NCBI RefSeq assembly: GCF_036170895.1
Contig: NZ_CP108036.1
Location: forward strand, 1,798,001-1,862,000
Reading direction: 5' to 3'
Length of the DNA: 64,000 bases
DNA from: Streptomyces erythrochromogenes
Lineage (GTDB): Bacteria > Actinomycetota > Actinomycetes > Streptomycetales > Streptomycetaceae
The notes beneath the pieces are model-generated. The model did no database searches, was not told where the DNA came from, and worked only from the letters and a program-made list of their open reading frames with translations. Of the stretch, positions 63,938-64,000 are shown piece by piece (the first letter of the stretch is position 1; each line of letters starts with the position of its first letter). A program made the position numbers and the translations under genes.

Positions 63938-64000
63938 ATGGCGCGGGTGGAGGTGGAGGGGGGCGAGGTCGTGGTGCGGCTGGGGGTGCGCGAGGGCCTG
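63938..64000 (+). CDS. Start of a gene cut by the window end
   Basis: ATG 63938 after GGCGGTGAG opens MARVEVEGGEVVVRLGVREG and runs out of the window. Only 21 residues are visible; the beta-strand pattern is unassigned. Confidence 0.5.
   Translation, partial: MARVEVEGGEVVVRLGVREGL

Overview
This is a 64-kb window of high-GC actinobacterial DNA, almost certainly Streptomyces. The signs are GC-rich third codon positions, frequent GTG starts, overlapping ATGA/GTGA gene junctions, sigma-HrdB-like promoters, iron boxes of the DmdR1/IdeR type, and a gene set that from memory resembles the ureide/glyoxylate region of Streptomyces coelicolor. No rRNA, tRNA or CRISPR was seen.

Layout. (1) 1-4.9 kb: mixed metabolic genes (oxidoreductase tail, DMT transporter, reductase, SDR) with two decayed genes, a SUKH-like fragment and a frameshifted GNAT acetyltransferase. 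(2) 5-8.6 kb: allantoicase, allantoinase and the divergent IclR regulator allR. (3) 8.7-12.5 kb: ABC exporter of the MacB/FtsX type with a divergent two-component system. (4) 12.5-16.8 kb: MocR regulator, MocA-like nucleotidyltransferase and malate synthase aceB. (5) 16.8-20.9 kb: an uncharacterised three-gene operon of HSPA12-like Hsp70, coiled-coil protein and Ser/Thr kinase-TPR protein. (6) 21-23 kb: secreted SGNH esterase and a DEDD exonuclease. (7) 23-36 kb: purine and glyoxylate catabolism. Permease, 8-oxoguanine deaminase, uricase, HIU hydrolase and OHCU decarboxylase run leftwards, followed by a small regulator, then hyi, glxR and catalase, with gcl on the opposite strand. (8) 36-41.8 kb: zinc-ribbon/Mrr-like protein, glutathione peroxidase, acyl-CoA synthetase, AlkZ-like glycosylase and CorA. 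(9) 41.6-59.7 kb: two tandem relics of mobile elements inserted at the 3' end of corA. (10) 59.8-64 kb: a HAD-M28 fusion peptidase, an M4 peptidase and the start of another gene.

The purine/glyoxylate genes form one connected pathway. Urate goes to allantoin through uricase, HIU hydrolase and OHCU decarboxylase, then to allantoate through AllB, then to ureidoglycolate and finally glyoxylate through Alc. Glyoxylate leaves either through malate synthase or through Gcl, Hyi and GlxR to glycerate, and catalase removes the peroxide made by uricase. Five promoters of this pathway (allB, aceB, hyi, catalase, gcl) each carry two 15-bp TTCCG-N5-CGGAA-like palindromes whose centres are exactly 21 bp apart, presumably the AllR operators. 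Four promoters (allB, aceB, the uraD-uricase operon, catalase) carry a second palindrome, TCAAC-N5-GTTGA. At aceB, uraD and catalase it merges into the -35 box.

The corA 3' end occurs three times with a shared 16-bp core (41607, 51847, 59501). The cores are flanked by CTGGGGAGAAT repeats, and a 120-bp arm of conserved length precedes the second and third cores. Element 1 (10.2 kb) carries a truncated tyrosine integrase, an IS5-type transposase, a SUKH protein and a two-gene CHAT-protease operon. Element 2 (7.7 kb) has lost its integrase but keeps a fragment of an element-1 gene. It now encloses a ferric-iron ABC transporter and a divergent, iron-box-controlled adenylation-carrier-acyltransferase fusion. 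The CHAT operon, the Hsp70/kinase operon and the iron-box locus are the best candidates for undescribed systems.
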